Source: Celerinatantimonas diazotrophica
GTDB lineage: Bacteria; Pseudomonadota; Gammaproteobacteria; Enterobacterales; Celerinatantimonadaceae
Assembly: GCF_004339545.1 (NCBI RefSeq)
Contig: NZ_SMGD01000015.1
Coordinates: 68,859 to 132,858 of the forward strand
Length of the DNA stretch: 64,000 bases
Direction of reading: 5' to 3'
In this document: in pieces, positions 28,560 through 37,805 of the stretch
Layout: each line of letters opens with the position of its first letter
Numbering within the stretch: the stretch's first letter is position 1
Position numbers and translations under genes: made by a program
Notes under the pieces: model-generated
Told to the model about the DNA's origin: nothing
The model's database searches: none
What the model saw: the letters and a program-made list of their open reading frames with translations, nothing else

Positions 28560-29198
28560 GCGTCTTTTCTGAGCTCGGATAGCCCGTTTTCTGCGGGCTA
28601 TCTTCATTTGACGGCGACGTTTTCGAGAGATCTGCCGGGCGATGACAAATCCAACCCATAAGGCTAACAACAGCATGAACTGCAAAGAGTGCTGAGCAGA
28701 ATGGACATAACGGGTTGCACGGCTCAATAATGAACTTTCCTCGAGCGTGATCCGTAAATATCCTAACGCGTTACCCTGAGCATTATAAATCGTTGCCACA
28801 TAAGGACGGCGACCAATTCCTTGTGTGGGGGTGACCAAGTTCCCAGACATGGGTAATAGTTCTCGTAAAGGCAATGCATTAGCACTTTGTGCCAGAGGGA
28901 TCCCTTTGGCATCATAGATGGTCGCATCAAAAACAAAGTTCTCTTTGACCAGCGCATTGACCAGTTGCTGAATTTGCTTTTTTTGATCGTGGACGATGTA
29001 GTTGGCGGCATTAAATGCTGCCAGTGAAGTAAGCGAGCGCGCTAAACTCTCTGTATTGTTTTCTAGCAATGATTGCCCCCGCATCGTTATGCCCCAATAC
29101 ATTGAAACAGCAATGATAATTGCAATGAAGGCACTACTAATCTCAAGCCGATTAAACCATCGTAGTAGACGTAAATGTTGGGTCACAATCTGTTGCAT
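28542..29198 (-). CDS. ytjB: YtjB/SmpA family membrane protein
   Basis: A 218-residue inner-membrane protein with one N-terminal transmembrane helix (about residues 19-38, [17 protein letters not shown]), a periplasmic domain of about 130 residues ([40 protein letters not shown]), and a second helix near 170-188 ([13 protein letters not shown]). A very basic tail ([20 protein letters not shown]) follows. Divergence from serB is the conserved arrangement for ytjB (smp) in gammaproteobacteria and is the main basis for the name. The fold recalls the periplasmic part of sensor proteins without a signalling output. The function of the family is not established. Confidence 0.82.
   Translation of the reverse strand: MQQIVTQHLRLLRWFNRLEISSAFIAIIIAVSMYWGITMRGQSLLENNTESLARSLTSLAAFNAANYIVHDQKKQIQQLVNALVKENFVFDATIYDAKGIPLAQSANALPLRELLPMSGNLVTPTQGIGRRPYVATIYNAQGNALGYLRITLEESSLLSRATRYVHSAQHSLQFMLLLALWVGFVIARQISRKRRRQMKIARRKRAIRAQKRRLQKRV
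28578..28602. terminator. Hairpin downstream of deoD, inside the 3' end of ytjB
   Basis: A 9-bp stem GATAGCCCG/CGGGCTATC encloses the loop TTTTCTG. T-tracts are weak (TTCATTT), so it is a modest terminator; it also encodes part of the basic C-terminal tail of YtjB on the opposite strand. Confidence 0.55.
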
Positions 29199-29305
29199 CC
29201 TATTCCATTGAATCGTTGCAGGCTTGCCAAAGTAGATAGCAATAGCTATTGTGAAGCGCTACATCATCTGTGTATTAACCTAAAATATAGAGTTGGGACC
29301 GTATA

Positions 29306-30313
29306 GTGATTCCTAATACCCTTTTAACATATTTAGACAACTTGCCCAAGTGGCCAGCGGTGCCTGTTTCGATCGCCGCTGATGGGCAAATCACTCAGCA
29401 AGCGATTCGTCATTCATCCACAGATACAACGATTATTGGTTGGTCTAAGAATGAAAGTGATATTAAACAACTCGTTGCGAACCTTTATCAGGAACATGAG
29501 TGTTGGCGAATTTATCCAGCAATGAGTATTCTGGCAACCCATATTTTTGTACTGACCACTCCTATTGCAGAGCCTTTGGTAAAAGAGCGTATTGAGCGTG
29601 CGAATTTAGATTTTGACATAGTCGCAATGACCCATATCCCTAACCTTAATCAACCGGGCATGTTAGTGATGGATATGGATTCAACGACTATTCAGGTCGA
29701 ATGCATTGATGAAATTGCCAAACTCGCGGGAGTGGGGGAACAGGTTAGTGCCGTCACTGCCCGGGCAATGCGTGGTGAGCTTGATTTTTCGCAGAGCCTG
29801 CGCTCGCGAGTGGCACTTTTAAAAGATGCGCCTGTCGCTATCCTTGATGATGTGAAAGATAATCTGCCGTTGATGCCGGGCGTGCAAGTATTGCTCAGTC
29901 ATCTACAAGTGAACGGCTGGAAGGTGATTTTAGCCTCGGGTGGATTCACTTATTTTGCCAAAGCATTGCAGCAACGGCTCGGTTTTGATGCCGTTTTTGC
30001 CAATGAACTTGGTTTAAAAGATGGGGTGCTCACCGGAGAGGTTGTGGGCGATATTGTCGATGCGCAATATAAAGTCAATGTGTTAAAACGCATGTGTCAG
30101 CAATTTCAAATAGAACCCACTCAGACGATGGCAATTGGAGATGGTGCTAATGATTTGGCCATGTTATCCGAATCTTCGTTGGGGGTGGCATTACATGCCA
30201 AACCCATTGTGCAGCAACAAGCTAAGATTGCCATTAACTACAGCAATCTTGAAGGACTGCTCTTTGTGTTAATGGGTGGCGTTATTCGCGATCATGTCGC
30301 TTGTCATCACTGA
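29306..30313 (+). CDS. serB: Phosphoserine phosphatase
   Basis: Last step of serine biosynthesis. The 335-residue HAD-family protein has an N-terminal ACT-like region (about 1-110) and a HAD core with the nucleophile Asp in VMDMDSTTIQVECIDEIAKL near residue 118, the substrate motif LASGGFTYF near residue 210, and GDGANDLAML near residue 278. The start is a GTG at 29306 with GGGA seven bases upstream. It overlaps the convergent PilZ-protein gene by seven bases at its 3' end. The order ytjB/serB/PilZ protein/radA matches Vibrio. Confidence 0.96.
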   Translation: MIPNTLLTYLDNLPKWPAVPVSIAADGQITQQAIRHSSTDTTIIGWSKNESDIKQLVANLYQEHECWRIYPAMSILATHIFVLTTPIAEPLVKERIERANLDFDIVAMTHIPNLNQPGMLVMDMDSTTIQVECIDEIAKLAGVGEQVSAVTARAMRGELDFSQSLRSRVALLKDAPVAILDDVKDNLPLMPGVQVLLSHLQVNGWKVILASGGFTYFAKALQQRLGFDAVFANELGLKDGVLTGEVVGDIVDAQYKVNVLKRMCQQFQIEPTQTMAIGDGANDLAMLSESSLGVALHAKPIVQQQAKIAINYSNLEGLLFVLMGGVIRDHVACHH

Positions 30314-32652
30314 TTTGACAAACTCTGAGAGCCTTTAAGAGCTTGCCATTCGGTGCTGAGATCATTGATTTCAACCACGGCATAGGTATTTTTCAATAAA
30401 ATGGCGAGCTCTTTTGCCTTATGGGTCGCATAATGCCCTAAATAGGCCATCTCTGCTTTGATGTAGTCGGCATCCGGTTTGCCAGTTAGTGAGGCTTTGA
30501 GTTCAATATATTTAAAATCACCATGCGTCATGGCTTGGACTACAAATTGATTTAACTGCGCTTCTGACTGGAAATCTTCCTCGCGGTGACAGGCAATCAC
30601 CTTCTTGTTGTTTTTATGTAATTGCATCAACAATCTAAGCGTAATCACTTTTTGTTCTTCATGCAGGTTTTGCAGTGGCGATAATACCCATTCTTGCCAG
30701 TGATCTGGATGGATTAGCTGATACATATTGGCTTTGTTGCGTGCTCGAGAAAGATACAGCAATGGATCGACCGATGAAGGACTCTGCCCATAGGCCAGTA
30801 GCTTAAGCTTTAACAAACCACCTTCTTTGTTTATAAATAGCACATGTTTGAATAGATCATGGCAATACAGTTGTCGCAAAGCTTCTGATAGTCCTTCAAA
30901 CACATTGATTTCAGGCATATGGCCGAGCTTATCGATATTATTGGTAATTAATTGGCTGAAAAAACGTGAGCCTTCGTGAGCATTACCAACGGTCTGTAAG
31001 TGTAGGGTCTGACCATTTTGTTGAATGTTAACCACCTGATAAGGCAGTTGAGTCAGCTTAAATGTACGGACCAGTTTCTGGAATTGCGGGAGATTAACCA
31101 GAATTTGATCGCCGACTGCAAGTTGCACGGGGCTATCCAAGTCAAGTTGTAGGCCGCCTGTTGAAAAGTTATTCACCCAACCTTCGACTATTTGTGAGCT
31201 AAAATTTACTTCTGCCATCGAGCGATACTGATAACGCGCCTCTTTACGCAGTTGCATATATTTATGGGCAATGACTTTAATTTCTGGAATAAGGTGGCGA
31301 TATTGCCCAAATGGGGCTAATTCATTCGGGTTCTTGTCCGAATGGAAGCTTTGTCGATAGCGGTTCTTTGAGCACTCATTGGTAATGTCAGTTAGCAGTC
31401 CAAAGACGGATAAATCAGCCAGCTGTTCACGTAGTGCTTTCTCATCGGTTCGACGCTGTTGGTTTGGCACAATTGGCGGAGCAAATGCATTATCCAGGTG
31501 GATCTGTTGCCACTGGAAGGTAAAAACTCGCCAGCTGGTTTTATTGGCACCGAAATAAAAGAACAATTGTCGAAGTTCGGGCTCCGCTAGTAGCTCTTCA
31601 TGGGTTGCAGAATAAAAATAGAGTTTGCGATTGTAACTGTGTACAAAACTATAAAGAATAGTTTGTCCACGAGGTTTTATCATTAAGGCCCGTGTTCTCT
31701 GGGCATGAAAGGCTTGACCTAGTACATTTTGTCGGAATTCATTATACCAGTAGTCCAGTGTGTTGCGGCTAAAATCGTTGCATAACACATAGCGTAACTG
31801 GGGCGGTTGTTCACCACTAAAGTATAACGGTAATGAGCTGCTGCGGGGTAAAAAGAACTGCTGATAACTTTTGACTAAAATGGCATCGACTAGATGCACT
31901 ACATCCACTCGATATCGGCCTTTGTACTCTTTTAAAAAGCTTTCAAAGAATGAATCAAATTCTGGATCGTTGGTGTTAAGCCGCTTTAATCTGGCCCAGA
32001 GGCCTTTATCATTACGCTCGGTATCGATAATGACATAGTCTGTGCCACGGGAGAGAACTGGGTTAGCAAATTCCTTCTCAAGCCCTGTGAAGTAGATTTT
32101 GATATGTTCGCCAATGGTTGGGTCATCTTCGCGATCATAGCGAATTCTCATCCCTGAAACTGACATATTAGAAGACATACCCGCATAGACCATCATTTGT
32201 TCGGTCTGAATTTCAATGGGCATGCTGATAAACATCCGCTCTTCGACCCGGCCATGATAATGACCAAATTGAAATGCTTTGACTCGGGTATCCACTCGGC
32301 CCCGTTTATTGGGCTCTTGACGGCGTAATTGTTGCATTTGCTCATATACACCTTGTGTATAACTGCCATCATAGTGTTGGAGCAATTGCTTAAATGTTTC
32401 GATATGAGACTCACTCATAAAGTGAGTTAGACCATCATATTGAAATGGCTGGCAATTGGGGTCGTTTGGACTGCTACGCAGGTCAATGATCCGCTTTGAG
32501 GGGGCGACTAGTCGTTTCAGTTCCATTTTGAGCAGGAACTGTTCGTTTTTGTTTTCCCCGGCCGTAATATATTGAAATATATCAGCAAAATCGCTATTGC
32601 GATGCATTGGGATCAACTGTGCCAGAAGGTCGTTTTTACGTTGTTCATCCAT
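30307..32652 (-). CDS. Large protein with two PilZ domains (probable c-di-GMP receptor, PlzC-like)
   Basis: A 781-residue soluble protein. Two sets of PilZ c-di-GMP-binding motifs are intact: RVEER at 135-139 with NMSVSG at 162-167, and a second at about 475-520 with ARYQYR and NNFSTGG. Each has the R-x3-R arm and the N-x-S-x2-G motif, so two nucleotide-binding sites are expected. The N-terminal 110 residues and the C-terminal 200 residues have no recognisable domain. The gene lies between serB and radA, as does the V. cholerae PilZ protein I remember as PlzC, so orthology is likely. Likely role: c-di-GMP control of motility or biofilm. The name and role are inferred; the binding motifs are seen. 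Confidence 0.85.
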   Translation of the reverse strand: MDEQRKNDLLAQLIPMHRNSDFADIFQYITAGENKNEQFLLKMELKRLVAPSKRIIDLRSSPNDPNCQPFQYDGLTHFMSESHIETFKQLLQHYDGSYTQGVYEQMQQLRRQEPNKRGRVDTRVKAFQFGHYHGRVEERMFISMPIEIQTEQMMVYAGMSSNMSVSGMRIRYDREDDPTIGEHIKIYFTGLEKEFANPVLSRGTDYVIIDTERNDKGLWARLKRLNTNDPEFDSFFESFLKEYKGRYRVDVVHLVDAILVKSYQQFFLPRSSSLPLYFSGEQPPQLRYVLCNDFSRNTLDYWYNEFRQNVLGQAFHAQRTRALMIKPRGQTILYSFVHSYNRKLYFYSATHEELLAEPELRQLFFYFGANKTSWRVFTFQWQQIHLDNAFAPPIVPNQQRRTDEKALREQLADLSVFGLLTDITNECSKNRYRQSFHSDKNPNELAPFGQYRHLIPEIKVIAHKYMQLRKEARYQYRSMAEVNFSSQIVEGWVNNFSTGGLQLDLDSPVQLAVGDQILVNLPQFQKLVRTFKLTQLPYQVVNIQQNGQTLHLQTVGNAHEGSRFFSQLITNNIDKLGHMPEINVFEGLSEALRQLYCHDLFKHVLFINKEGGLLKLKLLAYGQSPSSVDPLLYLSRARNKANMYQLIHPDHWQEWVLSPLQNLHEEQKVITLRLLMQLHKNNKKVIACHREEDFQSEAQLNQFVVQAMTHGDFKYIELKASLTGKPDADYIKAEMAYLGHYATHKAKELAILLKNTYAVVEINDLSTEWQALKGSQSLSNQ

Positions 32653-32789
32653 AGGTTTAATCGATAAAGCGTTAACTGATTCATTGTTCTTAATATTTTA
32701 TATGTCCATTTTAGCATCAAAATTTGTGCCGAAATGGCAAACTCCGTTATCCTTGCATCTATTATCGGCAGCGAAGAGCAAAAATGTAG

Positions 32790-34157
32790 ATGGCGAAGAC
32801 AAAGACAGCTTATGTATGTTGTGAATGTGGCGCAGAATATCCTCGTTGGCAAGGGCAGTGTAGCGAATGCAAATCCTGGAATACGATAAGTGAGATTCGT
32901 CTCGTATCTGCCACCCAAAGTACGCGTAATGATCGTTATCAGGGATTTGCCGGACAGACGCAGGCCAAAGTTCAGACGCTTGATCATATCGATTTAGCCG
33001 ACTTACCCCGTTTTAGCTCTGGATTTCGTGAGCTCGATCGGGTTCTTGGCGGCGGAATCGTCCCTGGCAGTGCCATTTTAATTGGTGGGCATCCGGGAGC
33101 CGGGAAAAGTACGTTATTACTGCAGGTGATGTGCCATTTAGCACAGTCTATGTCTGCACTTTATGTGACTGGCGAAGAATCTTTGCAGCAAGTTGCGTTG
33201 CGGGCAAAACGTTTAGAACTGCCCAGAGAAAACCTGAAAATGTTGGCTGAGACTAGTGTTGAAACGATTGGTCAGATTGCCCTGCAGGAAAAGCCAAAGA
33301 TTATGGTGATTGACTCGATTCAAGTGATGCATATGGCTGATATTCAGTCTGCCCCCGGCGGTGTCTCTCAGGTTCGTGAGAGTGCGGCCTGGCTGACTCG
33401 GTTTGCCAAACAGCACCATGTGGCGATGTTTATGGTTGGGCATGTCACCAAAGATGGTTCGCTGGCCGGTCCGAAAGTATTGGAACACTGTATCGATAGC
33501 TCTATTTTACTTGAAGGAAGTGCAGATAGCCGTTACCGAACACTGCGGGGACAGAAAAACCGTTTTGGAGCGATCAATGAGCTCGGGGTGTTTGCCATGA
33601 CTGAACAAGGGATGAAAGAAGTGAATAATCCCTCCGCGATTTTTCTCTCGCGAGCCGAACAGGCGGCGCCAGGGTCGGTCGTGATGGTCGTCTGGGAAGG
33701 CACTCGTCCCTTGCTGGTTGAGATCCAAGCACTTGTTGATAGTAGCCCACTAGCCAACCCTCGGCGTGTCTCAGTTGGCTTAGAGCAAAATCGACTTTCC
33801 ATGTTGCTGGCGGTATTGCATCGCCATGGTGGCTTGCAGATGGCGGATCAAGATGTCTTTGCCAATGTGGTTGGCGGGGTAAGAGTTACTGAAACGGCAG
33901 CTGATTTGGCGCTGTTGGTCGCGATGATTTCGAGCTTTCGCGATCAAACCTTAGATCAGGATCTGGTTGTCTTTGGTGAAGTGGGACTGTCGGGAGAAAT
34001 TCGCCCGGTCGCTAATGGTCAGGAACGACTGCATGAAGCGCAAAAACATGGCTTTAAACGTGCAATCATCCCCATTGCGAATATGCCTAAGACTAATCCT
34101 CCGGGGATGGAAGTGATTGGGGTGAAAAATCTTGCCGATGCCTTAGAGGCCCTTTAA
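32790..34157 (+). CDS. radA: DNA repair protein RadA (Sms)
   Basis: RecA-like ATPase and helicase that processes recombination intermediates by promoting branch migration. The 455 residues match the family. Order: zinc finger C-x2-C...C-x2-C (CCECGAEYPRWQGQCSECKSW, residues 10-30), Walker A GGHPGAGKST at 99-108, Walker B KIMVIDSIQ, the RadA-specific KNRFGAINELGVF motif near residue 255, and a C-terminal Lon-protease-like domain. The ATG at 32790 is divergent from the two-PilZ-domain gene; the downstream PilZ gene meets it tail to tail with no spacing. Confidence 0.97.
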   Translation: MAKTKTAYVCCECGAEYPRWQGQCSECKSWNTISEIRLVSATQSTRNDRYQGFAGQTQAKVQTLDHIDLADLPRFSSGFRELDRVLGGGIVPGSAILIGGHPGAGKSTLLLQVMCHLAQSMSALYVTGEESLQQVALRAKRLELPRENLKMLAETSVETIGQIALQEKPKIMVIDSIQVMHMADIQSAPGGVSQVRESAAWLTRFAKQHHVAMFMVGHVTKDGSLAGPKVLEHCIDSSILLEGSADSRYRTLRGQKNRFGAINELGVFAMTEQGMKEVNNPSAIFLSRAEQAAPGSVVMVVWEGTRPLLVEIQALVDSSPLANPRRVSVGLEQNRLSMLLAVLHRHGGLQMADQDVFANVVGGVRVTETAADLALLVAMISSFRDQTLDQDLVVFGEVGLSGEIRPVANGQERLHEAQKHGFKRAIIPIANMPKTNPPGMEVIGVKNLADALEAL

Positions 34158-34535
34158 TTAGTTTAAATCAGTATCAAGCAGTTGCTCTAATTGACGCATG
34201 AGCAGCTGTTCATCACCTAAATTAAGTTCTAGAAGTCGGCGTAATTGGCTAGCGCTTTCGATATCCATTTTTAGAAATTCGATGCCGATTAATCCATCGT
34301 GGCAGTGACGAACCCGACTTTTAATCTGCAGGTCATAGCCACTGTTCGGTTCGCCCAGATGCATGCATAGCTCCAGTTCCTGAGTTTGTTCATGCCATTG
34401 TTCGGGCTCAGAGATGAGCGCTCCATGCATAGAAATATCACGGACTTCGGTTTTGAATGAGCTATCTTGAGTTAAGATGCGAACGTCATGGGAGAAATTA
34501 ACTCGAATAAAATGGCGTTGATCTTTGAGTTCCAT
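34158..34535 (-). CDS. Single-domain PilZ protein
   Basis: A 125-residue protein that is essentially one PilZ domain: RHFIR (R-x3-R) near residue 7 and DISMHGALI (D-x-S-x2-G) near residue 34, followed by a beta-barrel ending in GLIGIEFLKMD, with a Leu-rich C-terminal helix (SASQLRRLLELNLGDEQLL). It should bind c-di-GMP and act as an adaptor. It abuts radA tail to tail. Its target is unknown; flagellar genes are found 2 kb downstream but are not in the same operon. Confidence 0.85.
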   Translation of the reverse strand: MELKDQRHFIRVNFSHDVRILTQDSSFKTEVRDISMHGALISEPEQWHEQTQELELCMHLGEPNSGYDLQIKSRVRHCHDGLIGIEFLKMDIESASQLRRLLELNLGDEQLLMRQLEQLLDTDLN

Positions 34536-34626
34536 CAGCCGATCCTTCTCGTGTATGTTTTATTCATTATAGGCAAACATTGCCTGAATGCATCGGTTTA
34601 TCGAAATATCAGATCACGGAAATAGA

Positions 34627-34656
34627 GAAAAAAGCGCTACTGTGAAATATAGCGCT
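34627..34656 (-). terminator. Terminator of the acyltransferase gene
   Basis: On the - strand, stem AGCGCTA/TAGCGCT with a 10-base loop is followed by TTTTTTCTC, starting 11 bases after the acyltransferase stop. Confidence 0.85.
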
Positions 34657-34667
34657 ATTGGGTGAGA

Positions 34668-35396
34668 TTAGTCAGCCTGACCAATTTTTTTGGCAATAAT
34701 TTCTCGGGTTTGTGCACACAGTTGTTGCGCGGTTTTACTGGCAACTTCATCCGCTTCAATCGGCTCTAATACCGTTAAGCGCATATTGGCTTGGCCGACC
34801 ATAATCGAGCTTTTAGGGAGGGCATCAAAGGTGCCTTCAATTGCAATTGGAATGATTCCTACACCACAGTGTTTAGCCATGGCAAATGCGCCTGTTTTAA
34901 AGCTACCAAGTTTGCCATCTTGTGAACGACTACCCTCAGGGAACATATATACCGAACTTCCTTGCTCGATATGTTTTTTAACTTCGGCTGACATCTTCGC
35001 AACGCTACGACGGTCACCGCGCTTTAGAGCAACGTATTTATTTAAATACATGTTCCAGCCAATAAATGGGACATGAAATACTTCTATTTTTGATAACCAT
35101 TTAAATGGTCTATAAAGTCCGAATGCCAATAAAATATCAATACCAGATTGGTGGTTAGAGACCAAAATATAAGGCTTATCTTTTGGGACTCGTTCACGGT
35201 ATAAAATTTGCGTCTTCCACCCTGGGTATAAAGAGATTAAAAACTTTGCCCAGATAGAGGTGAAGTAATGTAAACACACTAAACGGGTATCCCACCAGAT
35301 TGTAAAGACCCATATAAGACAAGCAATTAGAAAAAATAACGGGGCTGTGATAGAGGTCATACACAGCAAAACGATTGAATAGCACCTTTGCAGCAC
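34668..35396 (-). CDS. 1-acyl-sn-glycerol-3-phosphate acyltransferase (PlsC family)
   Basis: Acylates lysophosphatidic acid to phosphatidic acid at the inner membrane. The 242-residue protein has an N-terminal hydrophobic region (about residues 10-35), the catalytic H-x4-D motif in SNHQSGIDI near residue 80, the glycerophosphate-binding FPEGSRS near residue 150, and GIIPIAIEG near 183. The frame starts at a GTG at 35396; an ATG 12 codons later is possible but has no ribosome site either. It is about the size of E. coli PlsC, but the housekeeping plsC could be elsewhere, so I leave the symbol empty. It has its own terminator and no operon partner. Confidence 0.88.
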   Translation of the reverse strand: MLQRCYSIVLLCMTSITAPLFFLIACLIWVFTIWWDTRLVCLHYFTSIWAKFLISLYPGWKTQILYRERVPKDKPYILVSNHQSGIDILLAFGLYRPFKWLSKIEVFHVPFIGWNMYLNKYVALKRGDRRSVAKMSAEVKKHIEQGSSVYMFPEGSRSQDGKLGSFKTGAFAMAKHCGVGIIPIAIEGTFDALPKSSIMVGQANMRLTVLEPIEADEVASKTAQQLCAQTREIIAKKIGQAD

Positions 35397-35592
35397 AGAT
35401 CTATAACTCTCTAGTAAAATTTTGGTTTAAAATTTGCATGATAACATCAGGAGTTTATGTCATCACCTCTAAAATTAAGCAAATCCTACCAGAGGGTGAT
35501 GTTTGATGCTAGTTTCACGGCATATTGGCGGCAAGGTTTTGCCGCATAGTTGCAAAAACGTCCATTCACTATAATGGCAACGGAGAATGAAC

Positions 35593-36339
35593 ATGCAGGT
35601 TAACAATAATCAGTCGGTCATGGATAAATTATCGAGTTGGATGGGCTCAAAAGCTGCCCCAACTCAACAGAGCAATAATTTCCAGGAACAGTTTTTGAAA
35701 CTGCGTAATGCCGGACAGGGGGATTTGCGTCAAGGGTTGGCAGGGCAACAGGGCCAGTCAGCTAATGGTGGAGGTCTGTCATTGTTCGGGTCTTCTGCAG
35801 ACAAGAATGCACTAAGTCATCAATTCACCCAGATTGGTGAAGGTATCGGTCTCGGTTTGTTGGCCGCGTTTGCGAGCACAAATGGTGGCGGGCTTCAATT
35901 TGGCACGACTGGCGATAAAAAATCAGCAGCGGCCGCTAACTCAGCAACCAGTACGGGTAATTCTAAGACGAAGAACAATTCGACAGAGTTGACTAGCATG
36001 AATACTAAGAATTTAGCTTTTGGGGTGAAATCTGATAAACCTCAAGGTGCTAATTCAACCCCTGCACCAGCCGCTGCCACTGAAAATAAGGCCAATACAT
36101 CCTCTCAGAATAATGGCAATACCGAAGAGAATAATACTAACCCTGTGCAGGCAGCTAATAACGGTCAAACAGCTGGTAACGGTCAAACAGCGAATGCGTC
36201 AGCTAAATCGGCCAGTTCTGGATCTTGGAATCCATTTTCCAACTTTTTTAAAGACTTACTAGGCAGTGGCGATAAAACGGCGGCTTCTGCAACTGCAGAA
36301 AATCAACCAAATAACACTAATACGGACACAACAGCTTAA
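35593..36339 (+). CDS. Disordered Asn/Gln/Ser/Thr-rich protein of unknown function
   Basis: A 248-residue protein I do not recognise. It starts at the second ATG (35593), seven bases after CGGAG. No signal peptide, Cys or Trp-rich core. The N-terminal 30 residues are amphipathic (VMDKLSSWMGSKAAP), residues about 70-100 hold a Gly/Leu-rich hydrophobic patch (FTQIGEGIGLGLLAAFAS), and the middle and C-terminal parts are low complexity, with a short repeat NNGQTAGNGQTAN. A second hydrophobic patch (SWNPFSNFFKDLLG) lies near residue 220. The composition is like secreted substrates of flagellar or type III apparatus and like intrinsically disordered surface proteins; flgH and flgT are convergent next door. 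A TATAAT box lies 18 bases upstream of the start. Confidence 0.65.
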   Translation: MQVNNNQSVMDKLSSWMGSKAAPTQQSNNFQEQFLKLRNAGQGDLRQGLAGQQGQSANGGGLSLFGSSADKNALSHQFTQIGEGIGLGLLAAFASTNGGGLQFGTTGDKKSAAAANSATSTGNSKTKNNSTELTSMNTKNLAFGVKSDKPQGANSTPAPAAATENKANTSSQNNGNTEENNTNPVQAANNGQTAGNGQTANASAKSASSGSWNPFSNFFKDLLGSGDKTAASATAENQPNNTNTDTTA

Positions 36340-36558
36340 TTATTGAACTGATACCCCTAAGAGCTGATTGCCGTGATGAGTATGGGGGTCTAAACGTAAT
36401 GTTGTTAGTGATTAAGAAGGTTAGAGTGTTGTTTGATCTTTCTGACCTGGTTCGGGAATGTTGTGAGTTATGTATTTGTGAAGGTCTGCGTGGCTGTGGG
36501 TTGAATGAAAGGGAATAGTATTGCACCGGCAAAAATTATTATATAAAGATAAAACAAC

Positions 36559-36587
36559 AAGCCCTGGGCCGTTCAAGTCCAGGGCTT
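36559..36587 (-). terminator. Terminator downstream of flgT
   Basis: The 9-bp GC-rich stem AAGCCCTGG/CCAGGGCTT has an 11-base loop; on the - strand it is followed by GTTGTTTTATCTTT, 14 bases after the flgT stop. It could also work in the other direction. Confidence 0.75.
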
Positions 36588-36600
36588 TGTGTTTTGCTCT

Positions 36601-37803
36601 TTAATCATCCAGATTGGCGCGCAGTTTATTCTGCGAGCTAGCGATCATAATATCCCGCAGTTGAATGTTGGCCATATCTGAGTAACGAACAGCTTGTAAT
36701 ACTGAGCGATGGGTTTGTACAGAAACCACTTTAAATTTAGGTGACTGGGTTTGATTAAAAATAGGACCGCTTTGTGTGCCATTTTGTGAGAGCAGATATC
36801 GGGTTCGCATTAGACGAAATGAATCTCCCGTTTGCACGCCGTCGCGTTGCCCTAAGTTAATGATCAACTGATTGTTATCAATGCCGACGACGTTGGCTAG
36901 TGTTTGCTTACAGTACAAACTGACCTGAACATCCTGAATGGCTCGTTTCATAATGTAGTGTATCGCTTTGCCATATTTGGAGGTCCAGAATATGTCACTG
37001 TCAGGGTTCACTTTCATAGTAAAGTTGAAATCCCATTTTTGATTCGTACTATAGCTTTTGCTAAAGACGATATTGCTTTTAATTCCATCCACTACATACA
37101 AGGTCATGCGGAAACTGCGATGATGCTTGGTTTTGGTGATTCCAGTGAGCTGCGAAGTTGAGTCGGTAGTGTAATTCGATAAATCGTCGATTGTGCCAAA
37201 CATGACATATTGCACATCATTTTGTGCCGATAGCGAACGGGCGACCTCGAGCATACTGCTTTGGTCGCGATAATCAGATAATGATGCAATCGGCGAGGTC
37301 ATGAGCTGACGGGCATCAATACGGCGATTGCCTAATTGTAACTGTTGAAAAATTTGCTGTGACAAGGTTGCGCCTAACTGATAGATCCCCCCCAACTGTG
37401 CCTGTTGGCGACTGCGAATGGTAATGGGACCAATCATCATGGTTTTGGCGTAGTTGTCTTGATTGCATGTTTTCATCGGAAAAATATCCGCTCGAACAGT
37501 CACCGTGATTCTATCACTCGTGCGTTTTTCGCGGATGACCTGCATATCATGTATTTCACCGTTTGTTCGTACGGTCAATTTATCGCTGGCTAAAACGCCT
37601 GATTTAACGACCTGTACTGAGCGAATACTGGCGCCGCCTTTATACATGAGACCCAGTAGCGCATTTTGCACCGCTTCATGGCGAGCTTTATCAACTTCAC
37701 CCTGTTTAATGGTGGCACTTCCTTGTCCTTGAAACCAGACTGCATGAGCCATCATCGGTACGGTCAATAGCGCTATAGTGATAGCAGATAGTTTCTTCTT
37801 CAT
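36601..37803 (-). CDS. flgT: Flagellar H-ring protein FlgT
   Basis: FlgT builds the H-ring around the LP ring in sodium-driven polar flagella of Vibrio and relatives. The protein has about 400 residues with a signal peptide (MKKKLSAITIALLTVPMMAH, cleavage near AHA) and the FlgT start of the mature part, VWFQGQGSATI, followed by KARHEAVQNALLGLMYKGGA. The C-terminal domain has GIDNNQLIINLGQRDGVQTG. A start at 37818 overlaps flgH by 13 bases and has GGAAG four bases upstream; I use the ATG at 37803 immediately after flgH, and both give a signal peptide. It is co-transcribed with flgH. No flgO or flgP is visible, unlike the usual flgOPT grouping. Confidence 0.85.
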   Translation of the reverse strand: MKKKLSAITIALLTVPMMAHAVWFQGQGSATIKQGEVDKARHEAVQNALLGLMYKGGASIRSVQVVKSGVLASDKLTVRTNGEIHDMQVIREKRTSDRITVTVRADIFPMKTCNQDNYAKTMMIGPITIRSRQQAQLGGIYQLGATLSQQIFQQLQLGNRRIDARQLMTSPIASLSDYRDQSSMLEVARSLSAQNDVQYVMFGTIDDLSNYTTDSTSQLTGITKTKHHRSFRMTLYVVDGIKSNIVFSKSYSTNQKWDFNFTMKVNPDSDIFWTSKYGKAIHYIMKRAIQDVQVSLYCKQTLANVVGIDNNQLIINLGQRDGVQTGDSFRLMRTRYLLSQNGTQSGPIFNQTQSPKFKVVSVQTHRSVLQAVRYSDMANIQLRDIMIASSQNKLRANLDD

Positions 37804-37805
37804 GG

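Noticed and set aside
35550-35575. TTGCAA and TATAAT as a full sigma-70 promoter for the disordered-protein gene
   Set aside because: The spacing is 14 bases, too short; only the -10 box is credible.
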